From: Calliphora vicina | Lineage: Eukaryota; Arthropoda; Insecta; Diptera; Calliphoridae | Length of the DNA stretch: 64,000 nt | Reading direction: 5' to 3' | Assembly: GCF_958450345.1 (NCBI RefSeq) | Contig: NC_088780.1 | Location: forward strand, 133,562,226-133,626,225 | Part shown: positions 34,226 through 44,872 of the stretch, piece by piece | How positions within the stretch are numbered: the stretch's first letter is position 1 | Layout: each line of letters begins with the position of its first letter | Position numbers and translations under genes: made by a program | Notes under the pieces: generated by a model | Told to the model about the DNA's origin: nothing | Seen by the model: the letters and a program-made list of their open reading frames with translations, nothing else | Databases searched by the model: none

Positions 34226-34398
34226 AACAAGTAAGAAAGTATGGTCGGTCAAGCCCGACATAATATACCCTACACTAAGTAAATGAGCAAAAACATTTTT
34301 CTTTTAAAATATCAATAATTTATATTCGTGAGTGATTTTCGGAAGTGGAATATATGGGAGCTATGACCAATTATGGACCGATCACCATAAAATTAGTT
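34226..34398 (+). mobile_element. RepB 5' fragment, head to head with the previous copy
   Basis: ACAAGTAAGAAAGTATGGTC through TATGGGAGCTATGACC and GACCGATCACC. It then returns abruptly to hAT-4 sequence. Its first 170 bp are an inverted copy of 33990-34160, with a 65-bp spacer. Confidence 0.8.
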
Positions 34399-35499
34399 GC
34401 TTACCGCTTTCTGATCCCAGCTTTGGGATTTTAGGTCAAATTCCGAAAAATAGGACGTATTTTTTATATCAAAAAAATAAAATGCCTTATACAAAAAACA
34501 TAAAATTGTTATATGTTCTTAGTCCCCATCCATACTATGAAACATTTGCTGCAAAACATTTGAGTTTGTTGATGAAAGGGGAAAGAGGAATGGAAAAGGG
34601 TACTCTGTTTCATGTACATGAAGTTTTTGTTGAGTATGTCATCCACATTTATTCGTTCATATTCGTTCTGTACAGAAATGTCAAAAACTGAAAAGCAAAA
34701 ACTTCACTGTGCGGACACGAATGCAGTTTCAAAGGAGAATTTCAAAATGTTTTGCAGCAAATGTTTCACAGTGTGGACCGGGACTTAAAGAAATTTTTTT
34801 TATTAATAAAAAAAAAGAGTTATGTTAAAATCTACTATTTTTTTAATTTTTACATTGAAAATCGTTAATTTTTGGATCCATAATTGATATTGCTCTGAAA
34901 TCTTTTGTATATTATTAGTAATTTAGTTTTCTAACTATCAAAACAAAAATTCAAGTCCATTCGGTCCAAAAGTACGACCTATATTTTTAAAAAAGCAGAC
35001 CAAAGTATGGCAAAATTTTAAAATTTAAATTTTGAAATGCCTATAACTCGAAAATTGTAGGAGACAAATAGCACATGTAAGCATGTTTTTTCAAGACCTA
35101 GCCAATCGCTTTCTCAAATATAAAAATCTTTAAAATAGGATGGGAAACAAAAAAAATGGAACGTGTTTAAAAATTGTACATGTCGAAGGTTCCCTACTTT
35201 GAGCCCCATAGAGCCGCCCCTGGAGAATATATCGGGCCCATTTTAATAATTTGGACTTCAATATTCCTTGGATACGCCCGCGTAGCCCGATCGGACCAGC
35301 CGTTTAGTAATGCCAGATTTATTTCCACAAAATTTTTATTCTGCCCACTGTGCAGTGCCATGACAACAAATACAACAAGAGCAAAAACAACATGCTTTTT
35401 ATTTTTGATTTGATTTCCTTAAGTTATTCTGAGTCTAAAATAACGCCATCACCAATTAAAGCTTACGCCTAAAGAAGGGTCTCGTCTAGGAACAGACAC

Positions 35500-35703
35500 A
35501 TCGTTCTATAGCTTCGTAAAGGAGTTTTATGGTCTCCACCAAAATCCAACTTGAGTTTTGTTTGGTACTCCACCAGTGTTACAAATTGAAAAATATACTA
35601 TTGAAGGAAGGTTCACTCAATATTTTTTGTTACTTTTCAGAGTTTTTGTCCATTAAAGGGAGGTGTCCGCTATAGAGAATGTTCACTATATGGAGTTTCA
35701 CTG
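35500..35703 (-). repeat. Possible pogo/Tigger-type terminus
   Basis: On the minus strand the end reads CAGTGAAACTCCATATAGTG followed by CTCTATAGCGGACACCTCCC, with TA immediately outside (35704-35705). This is the style of pogo/Tigger inverted repeats. The other terminus was not found. Confidence 0.5.
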
Positions 35704-35750
35704 TATATCCTATGGTGATGTAACAAACTAAGGGCCACCCTAGTGTACAC

Positions 35751-36900
35751 ACATTGAACACAGATTACGCATCATACAATGTACTATGTTACATTTAACA
35801 TAAAACGAAATAAAAACGCTTATTACTAATATTTTACACGCTTAACAATAGCTATAATTATAACAACACAAAAATATATAAAATATAAATCTGTGAAAAT
35901 TAAAAAAGAAAGAGATCTGCACAGAAAAACAAAACCTCAACAACAAACACTAGTAGCAACAATACAAAAGACTACTACTTACTCATACTTTATTTATTTT
36001 ATTATTTTCTGAAATCATCTAAAACGCGGTTTTATTACAACAACAAAAATTAATAATACAAAAATATTTAAAAAAAAAAACAAAAGAATGTTAAATGAAA
36101 AAAGAAAAGAATAAAGTAGAATAAATCTTGTGCGTTGGCAAAAATCTGACAAATTGAAAACAAAACCAACAACAACAACAGTAATAGCAACAAAAAATCT
36201 AAGTACAGTGGAGCTAATAGAAATCTTATTGAAATCAATAAATATAAAGAACTAAACGCTAATGCCTATCTACATACATAAGTATATATTAGGTTATACA
36301 AATTATTCGATTTTTCTCTTGTTCAAATATCAGCTATATTGGCGATAAAATTCTAAATAAAATAAAAATAACTTGCTAACAGTTATCTCTTCCCTATAAA
36401 AAGTTAGACGCATCCAAATTTGGAACTTGTAAAAAGGACCGCATTTTTTACGTTTTTCCCCAAAAAAGCCCATATATTTTTTTTTTGTAGAAAAAAAATT
36501 TCTTCGGGACTATATATAATTTTTATATGATCCAGAAAGATAACTTAATGCAAAAGCGTTTAAAGAACAACTTGGCTCACTTAAACGGACATACCACCCC
36601 GCAGTCCTGTCCAAACTTGGCCAATTTAAAAAAAAAAAAATTCGGTTTGAGTAAAAAACTCTAAAAAGGCAAAGCACCGATCCACGAAAAAGCTCTATAT
36701 CTGTATAACACCATATGTTTTTTAAATACGTACTAAGTATTTTTACTATCACATGGTAAATAACGTCACAGGAGGCACTTTTCTAAAAAAACTCAGTTTA
36801 TGGAACACATATTCCCCGTTTTAGGATTCCAGTATTTGAAAATAAAAAATTTCAAAAATTCTAATGCCATTGATTTAAGGACATTTTAGTCTATATTGGT
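35751..36900. other. Unassigned DNA with a 43-bp hAT-2 scrap
   Basis: TTAGGTTATACAAATTATTC at 36291 continues into TTTTTCTCTTGTTCAAAT, the tip of hAT-2. The rest, including the frame at 36510-36752, is unrecognised. Confidence 0.4.
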
Positions 36901-36919
36901 TCCAAATTTTGTTATGATT

Positions 36920-37534
36920 TTATTCCCTATTATGTTGTCAATAAATTCCAATGAGATGATCAAAAAATTCTGAAATTTGTCGAACAAAATTTTTAAAAAT
37001 TTGAAAAATGAGTTTTGAAATTGCCGTTAAAAATTTTTTATTTTTTTGGTCATACCTGCGAATAGGTTAACGGTATCCTATGAAGACAAAAACTCATATA
37101 CAAGTAAATATGGATATATTTTAAGTAAAAATCAGCTTTTATTTTAATATTTCTCAAAATATGTTAATTTTGTTCGTACATTTCTTGTTCTAGTAGCCTG
37201 AGACACGGTGATGTCCTGCCGAATTTTTAATAACTTTAACATTTTTTGACCAATTTCTGTTTTTTATGTCTCATTAGAACGAAAATTACGTACACATTTC
37301 TAGTCTTTTAAATTAAATTGCCATAGTAATTATCTAGTGGCAACATTTTTATAAAAACTGAATAAAATGTATTTCCCCTTTTAAATACATCTCAAAACTT
37401 CAGAGGGTTTGTGGCACGTCTTAACCCCAACCGATTTACCTACAAATTTTTCAGAATGATTTTTTTTTACTAATGTTCACCAAACTGGGGGGTGAGAATG
37501 GCCAAAATCCGACTTTCGTCTATTAAGGGCTAAG
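36920..37534. mobile_element. hAT-3 right-arm fragment
   Basis: Follows the right arm of hAT-3 from CCAATGAGATGATCAAAAAA through GGTCATACCTGCGAATAGGT, CTTCAGAGGG and GGGGGGTGAGAATGGCCAAA to TATTAAGGGCTA. The last bases of the terminus are altered. Confidence 0.75.
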
Positions 37535-37966
37535 AATTCTTTATTAATAGAAGGGTTTTATAATAAACATTTTTATACCATATTAAAGTATAAAAAGTAC
37601 CAAAAAGAGGGATCAATTTAACCCTTTATACGTTAGAATTTCTAAAAAGTGACATAATCCATGTGATTTTTTTTAGAAGGACTACAATTCCATTTAAATT
37701 AACAAAAAAGTACTAAAACTCGCCCGTTTCATTCCCTTTCCACTTATTTTTTGCATACATTTTGATTAAGTTCGACTTTTAGAGATTTTTTTACCCGGTT
37801 TTACCCATTTTTAAACACTTAAATTTCGAATTTCCAAAAATCCGTTCTTAGAGAATCTACACATCGTGTGAGGTACCTACAAACATAATTTCAATACTAC
37901 AAATTTTCAAAAGTTTAAATTTGGGAAAAATGTCTATAACGGAAACATTTTTTGTGTTTTATATAC
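37535..37966. other. Unassigned DNA
   Basis: Nothing recognised. Confidence 0.35.
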
Positions 37967-38974
37967 ATATCGCTCATTTGCTGCAACAACGTCATAACTA
38001 GAGATGCCAAACGGGGAATCCCGTTCCCGTAAATTCCGGGTTTTTTTTGCCTTTTTCATGCATTTTGACATTCTACATGCCCAAATATCACAAAGTGATG
38101 TTCAGCAAAGTTGTTAAGCTCAACTCCTGCTATAATATAGTTAATAAAGGAAAACTGTATTTTTGGTTTTCCTTGTGTGGGGCTCTAGAAAATCAATTCT
38201 TCACCTTTTTTTGTAAGTTGTCTAACAAAACACAATTTTAATCCTCTTCAAATGAAATAGATTTTATCTCAGATGAGGAGCTCGAACAAAATGAAAATAT
38301 TTCGATTGCAAAAAGACTAAAAGATAAGGTACTGTTTCTACCAGTATGTACATCAGGCTGGGTCGATTTGTATGGACGATCAAAAAGTAAAAAATCGTAT
38401 AGAAACGCAATCTACGGAAAATTCTAAGAAAGTTTCCTCAAGAAACCATAGTTCGAAAATCAAATCCTATCTTACGCATTTCGTCTTTTATCCAAAAAAA
38501 AACTACTGAAATATCTAATAAAAATTAATTGCTAAATAAAAAATTTTCTTTCAATTGTAAAGAAATAATTATGTACGTTTCTTTCTTATAATTTTCGGGA
38601 TTTTAGATTCTTTACCAAATCCCGAACCCCGGGATTTTCAAAAATCAGTCCCGATTAGCATCTCTAGTGTTTTGAAACTGAGTAATACAAAATATGCGCT
38701 GTTATTTAGTCTTTCATATACATAGTTTTATCAGTTTTAAAAAAAAGTCAATTTTTTTTTGGATGAGAGTGTTTTTTCGTTGTAAACGTCAAAATTAAAA
38801 TTCATGTTTTCTCTTATATTTGACAAGTAAAAATTTGGGTTAAATACTGATTTGAAAGGTAATCAGGTTAAATCAGGTTTTATTTCTTAAATCACATGAT
38901 TTGTTGAAACATTCAAAGCCGTTTTTCTCGAACTTTTTTTGAATTATGACGTTGTTGCAGCAAATGAGCGATAT
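37967..38974. repeat. Element bounded by a perfect 31-bp inverted repeat
   Basis: The segment at 37967-37997 (core CATTTGCTGCAACAACGTCA) recurs exactly inverted at 38944-38974. A third related copy (GTTGTTGCAGCAAATGAGCG) is at about 54750 next to RepD. It surrounds the TAGAGATGC element. Confidence 0.6.
37999..38666. mobile_element. Probable hAT-type element with TAGAGATGC ends
   Basis: TAGAGATGCCAAACGGGGAA at the left and TAGCATCTCTA at the right are inverted, and both ends are rich in CCCG/CGGG words as in hAT-1. The flanking 8-mers (GTCATAAC, GTGTTTTG) do not match, so hAT membership rests on terminal style only. No convincing transposase; the frame at 38047-38241 is unsupported. Confidence 0.5.
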
Positions 38975-38989
38975 ATAGATTTAAATTTG

Positions 38990-39142
38990 GAATTATGAAA
39001 AATTTTAAGCAATTTTATAAATTTAAATATATTATTCTACATAAAATTTTTCGAATTATTCGTTATTCGTTATTCGTAAATGGTAATTATTCGTAAGAAA
39101 TTATTCGATTAATCGAACGATCATTACCCGAATGAATACCCT
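38990..39142 (-). repeat. hAT-2 left-end fragment
   Basis: Reverse complement of the first 150 bp of hAT-2: TTATTCGATTAATCGA, GATCATT and a tip of ATACCCTA. Confidence 0.7.
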
Positions 39143-40256
39143 ATGATTGATTGTTTTAAGGTAATGAAAATCCTAAAATATATCCATCGATTAAAATTTC
39201 GAATTCGATTCTGTTCTGAAAAAACAGAATTAATTCTGACTATAACACTTTTTAATACTGGTTGTAATATCATTAGATAGAATCTAAAAAGAAAATGTTT
39301 TAAAAAAATGTATCCAATTTTGTTAGAGCTTGATAATTCTTTCATATTTTTAATTTCAAACTTCTTAGTATTACTATTTTCAATGAAAATTTTTCATTTC
39401 AACCACTGTGCCAAGTATTATGTCTGTATTATGAAAATTTCTAAAGCTAAACGTTAAATTTATGTATGTTGGCAACTGTAAGTATGTGCTGAGTTGAGTC
39501 ACAGTGTAAATGTGAATATATGAAATTTTGCCACTGGCAAAACGCACACTTTTTTATCTGCCATGTATCTGGATAAACAATATATGAATTTATGCAGCCA
39601 GTCTGTCATATAACGCACTTTTGAATGCGTGATATGTCACAGTTCCTTTTTTTACATTTTGCCCCCATCCCCACTACACAGCAACTCACCAGAGTGTGGG
39701 TGTTTGTTTTAGAGGTTTATGGGGTAGATGGGGTTACTGACAATCACTGCTGTTACTATGGCTAAAATAGGTCTTCAGTCATTTGAGATTTTTTTTTCTC
39801 TTTTCATTTTAATTTTGTTTTTTTTTTTTTTTTTTGTTAAATACATTGTAGTGCGTATTTTATTACACAAAATTAAATGCCAGAGGTCGATTTTATGATT
39901 AAGGCGAAAAATTATAATAAAAAAAGACTGTTTAATTTAAAACAAAGATATCTTTTATAAAATATATGGTAAAGATGAAAGGATGGTGAATGGATTTGGA
40001 AGGAGAATTATTTTGCATGTATGTAGCTATGTAAGTTATATTGCTATCATAGCCTGCATTCACATAAATCTTTGACGTTTTCCAACAGATTTTTTTTTAA
40101 TTTTTTAAGCCCAGATTAATATGTCTTTCTTAATTTATCTATTTCTAATTTTAGTAGAAGAACTTTTTATTTATAATAAGGCTGAATAAAGTAAAATATT
40201 ATTTTAAATTTGATCACGTTAAAAATATCAGTTTTGTCAGACCTGTCACAGAATTC
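39143..40256. other. Unassigned DNA
   Basis: A+T-rich, with a poly(T) run near 39815-39835. No gene recognised. Confidence 0.4.
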
Positions 40257-40722
40257 CATTCCCTACACCTACTTAGTGGGGAGGGTATAATGCGTTTGTG
40301 CTGATGTTTGTAACACTCAAAAATATTAGCCTAACACTTTCTGAGTCGATTAAACGATGTTCGTCCGTCCGTCTGGCTGGCTGTCCATGTAAACCTTGTG
40401 CGTAAAGTGCAGGTCACAATTTTGAAGATATTTCGGAATTTATCGGTAATAACTGTTTAATTTATACAGGTATCTATACAAATGTCGCTCAAAATAGGTT
40501 TTATATATATGGAATTCAGTCACATAATTTGATGATGATCGGTCCATAAGTAGTCATAGCTCCCATATAAAGCCCGCTTCCGAAAATCACTTTAATGAGA
40601 ATAAATCTCATAAAAATGTTGGTATCCACATAAAAATCAACAGAAATAAGAAACAAGACTTAACTTCATGCCGATCGGTACATAATGTCATTGCTCCCAT
40701 ATTCCGAAAATTATCCGAATGA
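40257..40722 (-). mobile_element. RepB copy, reverse orientation, 3' part lost
   Basis: Starts CATTCCCTACACCTACTTAG and contains TCCGTCCGTCTGGCTGGC and the internal series. It ends in CCATATTCCGAAAATTATCC, just before the LINE relic. Confidence 0.8.
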
Positions 40723-40734
40723 GTATTCAGTGAG

Positions 40735-41154
40735 ATGTCAGCAACACAAAACACATTTTTCAAGTGCAGAAAGTAGCATTCAATACTTCGCTCCATCTGA
40801 TCTCCATACTATTTACACCGCTTATATACGACCCAAAATAGAATACAACTCATATATATTGGCTAGTGTTTCGAAGTCTATGATGGATTTACCGAACCGG
40901 GTACAGGATGCGAAGGTGCTTATCGGTGACAGTTGGGTATCCAATTCTATCACTGTTCTACCGATACTATAATGGAATGTGATCCTCTGAATTTAGAAAA
41001 CTTTTCCCGAAAACCGTAGCTTTTCACGCAATACACGTTCGTCGGTATGAGCTCATCAATTCGTGGTCGACTGGAAGGCACAACACATTACATTGAAAAT
41101 TCGTTCTTTAGCTGTACCGTATGAGAAATAAGCTTCCTGCTGAAGTCCTTCCTG
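40735..41154 (+). pseudogene. Non-LTR retrotransposon reverse-transcriptase tail, part 1
   Basis: Frame IQYFAPSDLHTIYTAYIRPK, IEYNSYILASVSKSMMDLPN, RVQDAKVLIGDSWVSNSI matches the thumb and C-terminal segment of Jockey-like LINE reverse transcriptases. Further pieces follow in other frames: FVVDWKAQHI and NKLPAEVLP. The frame is broken by shifts, and the 5' parts (endonuclease, palm) are absent. At 41155 it is split by RepC, and the last codons resume at 41621. Confidence 0.75.
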
Positions 41155-41620
41155 CACGCAGAGAAAAAATATAATTGGGCATGGTTACTGTAACCATTTA
41201 AATAGTGTTACAAGATTTTTAACAATATTATAGTCACAGTAACCATTTACATGATTGTGGTAACCATAATATGGTTAATTTACGATTCACATGATTGTAT
41301 CAACCATATATATGGTTACAGTAAACAAATATATGTTTGTGGCAACCATATTTATGATGAATAATTTTATCATAATATGTTGTTCTCAGATTATGATAAG
41401 CCTTAAGCCGAGAGCACCATAATATGATAAGTCCTTCATCATATGAATGGTTGTCACAAACATATATTTGTTTACTGTGGTTGATACAATCATGTGAATC
41501 GTAAATTAACCATATTATGGTTACCACAATCATGTAAATGGTTACTGTGACTATAATATTGTTAAAAATCTTGTAAAAATATTGAAATGGTTACAGTAAC
41601 CATGCCCAACTATATTTTTT
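41155..41620. mobile_element. RepC palindromic MITE, copy 2
   Basis: CACGCAGAGAAAAAATATAA at the left, then the same GGTTAC..GTAACC palindromic arms as copy 1, ending at CATGCCCAACTATATTTTTT. The last 10-12 bases (TCTCTGCGTG) are lost, as is one internal block near 41480. It interrupts the LINE relic. The frame at 41300-41533 is a shadow. Confidence 0.87.
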
Positions 41621-41680
41621 AAATTAAATGTCCACAAACACTATCGACTCTATCATTATTTCCATAACCAATTTTTCTAG
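41621..41680 (+). pseudogene. Non-LTR retrotransposon tail, part 2
   Basis: KLNVHKHYRLYHYFHNQFF then stop, the typical last residues of this LINE ORF2 group (FK.NVHKHY...P..HN). It shows that RepC landed inside an already existing LINE copy. Confidence 0.65.
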
Positions 41681-41814
41681 TTCCACCACAATGCATTGCA
41701 TTGTGAATATGAAATTATATTGTAAAATATGGCAAAAATTGGGCAACATTTCCTCAGAAAATGACTTGAAAATTCATAATTGTCTTATAATAACACTGTT
41801 CAACAGCATTTTTT

Positions 41815-42775
41815 GAACAGACTAGCTACCCTATAATTCTGAAAGGGCATGTTGAGTAGATAATTTTTGTAGAATAAACTTATAGTCCAGCTGGTCTGAA
41901 TTTTTCAAAGTTTTAATTTTTTGATCGAAGATTGCATTCTACTAACTGAAAAAAATGTTGTAAGTTAATATCTGAGAGAATTCTTATTGTAAGAGTTATA
42001 TTGTGGAATTTTATGGGGATTATTTTTGTGGAAGATCTTAACCCCCTATTTCCTCTCTTTAGGGGTCAGGACCTTTAAGGATTAAAATATTCTACGAAAT
42101 TTTTTGCCGGAAAATTTTCAGTGGGGGTCAGACAAAAAAGTTGTAAATAAAGCCCTTTACGCTTAATTTGCAAAATTACATGACATATCTCATATTTTTT
42201 AAAAATATCTCCAAAAATCCAAGTATAATCCGAATGAGCTGAAATTTAAAATACAAATAGTCCTTAAGGAGATCTACAAAATATTTTAAATTTCAACTTA
42301 TTTGGATCATATTTGGATTTTTGGAGATATTTTTAAAAAATGTGAGACCCTAGATGTCGTGCAATTTTGCTAATTAAGTGTAAAGCGCTTTATTTACAAC
42401 TTTTGTGTCTTTGGTGACCCCCACTGAAATTTTACGGAAAAATATTTCGTAGAATCTTTCAATACTTAAATGTCCTTTTTGAAAGGACTCTTTTTGATTC
42501 TCTCGAAAAAAGGGTCAAATTGACACCTAAGGAAAAGAGATAGAGGGTTAAGATCTGCCACAAAAATGATCCCCATAAAATTCCACAATATAACTCTGAC
42601 AATAAGAATTCTCTCAGATATTAACTTACAACAACGTTTAAATTGTTTCGATCAAAAAATTAATACTTTGACCCACTGTAAAAAAAAAAAAAATTCAGAG
42701 CAGCTGGACTATAAGTTTATTCTACAAAAATTATCTACTCAACATGTCCTTTCAGGGTCGCTATTCTGTTCTAAT
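41815..42775. mobile_element. 0.96-kb foldback element
   Basis: One long inverted repeat. The left end GAACAGACTAGCTACCCT pairs with the right end AGGGTCGCTATTCTGTTC, and the arms match through TCAACATG, GGACTATAAG, GAATTCTC and AAAATATCTCCAAAAATCC up to a loop of about 40 bp near 42250-42290. Divergence is moderate, with one larger indel. No coding capacity and no clear target duplication. Frame 42566-42802 is a shadow. Confidence 0.75.
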
Positions 42776-42957
42776 CAAATAGTCTCAATTTGTTGTAATT
42801 AATATCGTTATGAAATTGGACATAAACTAGTTTTATATGAACCTGAATAATTCTACCAATTTTTAGTGAGGATCACTCCAATAGAAATTTATATTTCAAG
42901 AAGTGTGTAAAAGTAGAATTTGTCTTATGAAATCCATAGATTCCCATTTCCGAATAA

Positions 42958-43702
42958 AACAATTAAGAAAGTATGGTCGGTCAAGCCCGACCATATAATA
43001 CCCTACACTAAGTAAAAGAGCAAACAAATTTTTCTTTTAAAATTTCAATAATTTATACTTTTGAGTGATTTTCGGAAGTGGGCCTTATATGGGGGCTATG
43101 ACCAATTATAGACCGATCAACATGAAATTTGGTCGTGTGATTTATGTCTATATGAAAGTTTACTATGTTGAATTTTGGGAGTATACCAACATTTTTAAGC
43201 GATTTATGCATGTTAAAGTGATTTTCGGAAGCGGGTCTATATGGGAGCTATGACTAATTATGGACCGATCGTAACTAAATTTGGTGACATGAATTTTGTA
43301 TATATAAAACTTATTTGGAGCGCAATTTGTGGAGATACATTTATAAATTAAACATTTATGACCGATAATGTCCAATTTCGGAAGGACATTTGTATGGGGG
43401 CTAGGTGAAATAATGGACCGATTTCAATAGGCTTGGTCCTGGGGCCGAAAAAATAATATGTACCAAATTTGATCGAAATATCTTCAAAATTGCGACCTGT
43501 ACTCTGCGCACAAGGTTTACATGGACAGCCAGACAGCCAGCCAACCAACCAGACGGACGGACGGACATCGTTTAATCGACTCAGAAAGTGATTCTAAGTC
43601 GATCGGTAAACTTTAAGGTGGGTGTTAGACTAATATTTTTGGGCGCTACAAACATCTGCACAAACGCATAATACCCTCCCCACTATGGTGGTGTAGGTTA
43701 TA
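42958..43702 (+). mobile_element. RepB copy
   Basis: AACAATTAAGAAAGTATGGT to GGTGGTGTAGGTTATA, with the complete internal series and the CCAGACGGACGGACGGACAT block. Frames at 43065-43548 on both strands are shadows. Confidence 0.85.
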
Positions 43703-44872
43703 ATAAAAAAATGGGAGATTTCTTTTTTTAAAATGTCGTTTGTTCAAGAACGATTTGTTATGTTATAACCTGTTTTGATGAGCAATGGATTTCTAGGCAA
43801 AAACTATTAAGTCTACGATTCACTAGCTTTAATATAAAAACAAAAATTATGAACTCTGACATTTTTCGTTTCATCCCTTAATAAATTTCAAAGGTTGTGT
43901 TAAAAGTTATGAAACTTATAGAGTATTATGAGTGAAAGATTTTAATTAAGGTAAATGTTACTTTAAAACTTTATGTCTTGTTATAACTTCCGGATAATAA
44001 TTCTATTCTAACAAGGAAGTAAATAAGTAATTGACCCATTTATAAATTGCAAACAAATTTCAATTATTTTGTTACCATTAATAGTTTTTCACAAAGCCTT
44101 AACTATTTCTTACAAATTTAATCTTGGCTTCTCGCTGACTTCCGGTTATTTGAGAATTCTATTGACTGTCTTTATTACTTTATTATGCCAATGAAACGTA
44201 TTATTTTCTTTTCTTAACGGAAGGAAATTTCCTTAAATTACATACAAAATACAAAAAATATAGTTTTTCTCTTATTTTCCAAATTTGTTGCAAACGCAGA
44301 CAGCTGGTATCTTGTATAATTAAGTTTAAACATACAAGCAACATAATTGATATTTAATGATTTATACCATGTTGAAAATGTTGGAAAATGCATTTTTTTT
44401 CTACAATGAGTTGTTGTTTGAGATTAGAACGGAAGTGTTTTGATATTGATGCCTTAAAGCGTTTTACATCCGTTTTTTTGCAGTTTTTTTTTCCAAACAA
44501 ATACACATTTGAAGCCAGTACAAAACCAGTTACTTTTAAACTGATCAAAATATCATTTTGTTTATTATTTAAACTTCCTGCGGGAAACTTGGGTAGCCAA
44601 TAGTTGCACTGGTTATGGGCAACAAAATAACATAATTTTCAAATTAAATCGAAAAACCAGACTTCATCAAATTTTATTTGCAACTAAAATGAGAAACAAA
44701 CAAATTTGTGTAAGCTGAAAATGTAGAACCAAATTAAGTAAAATGTGCATATAAAATAAGATGAAAAGTGGAAATACATTCCAGTTATGACCACCTAGAC
44801 AACTTAACAAACTTCTTAGATACTTCCTCTTTTTTTTTTGTGTTGCAACATAAAAACTACAGGGAGTACAAG
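43703..44872. other. Unassigned DNA
   Basis: No gene recognised. Overlapping frames at 44354-44603 on both strands lack support. Confidence 0.4.

Larger units (their letters stand above)
33155..35742 (+). mobile_element. hAT-4 copy 2, complete
   Basis: Left end TAGGGAGGCCCTTAAGTTGG, right end CTAAGGGCCACCCTA, flanked by near-identical 8-bp duplications. The interior matches copy 1 (11406) in CCAGCTTTGGGATTTTAGG, CATGTCGAAGG and CGATCGGACCAGCCGTTT. Interrupted by two head-to-head RepB insertions (33424-34160 and 34226-34398) and, near the right end, a pogo-like terminus. No transposase found. Confidence 0.85.

Noticed and set aside
37991..38674. 8-bp duplication around the TAGAGATGC element
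   Set aside because: GTCATAAC and GTGTTTTG do not match, so the duplication claim was dropped and confidence lowered.
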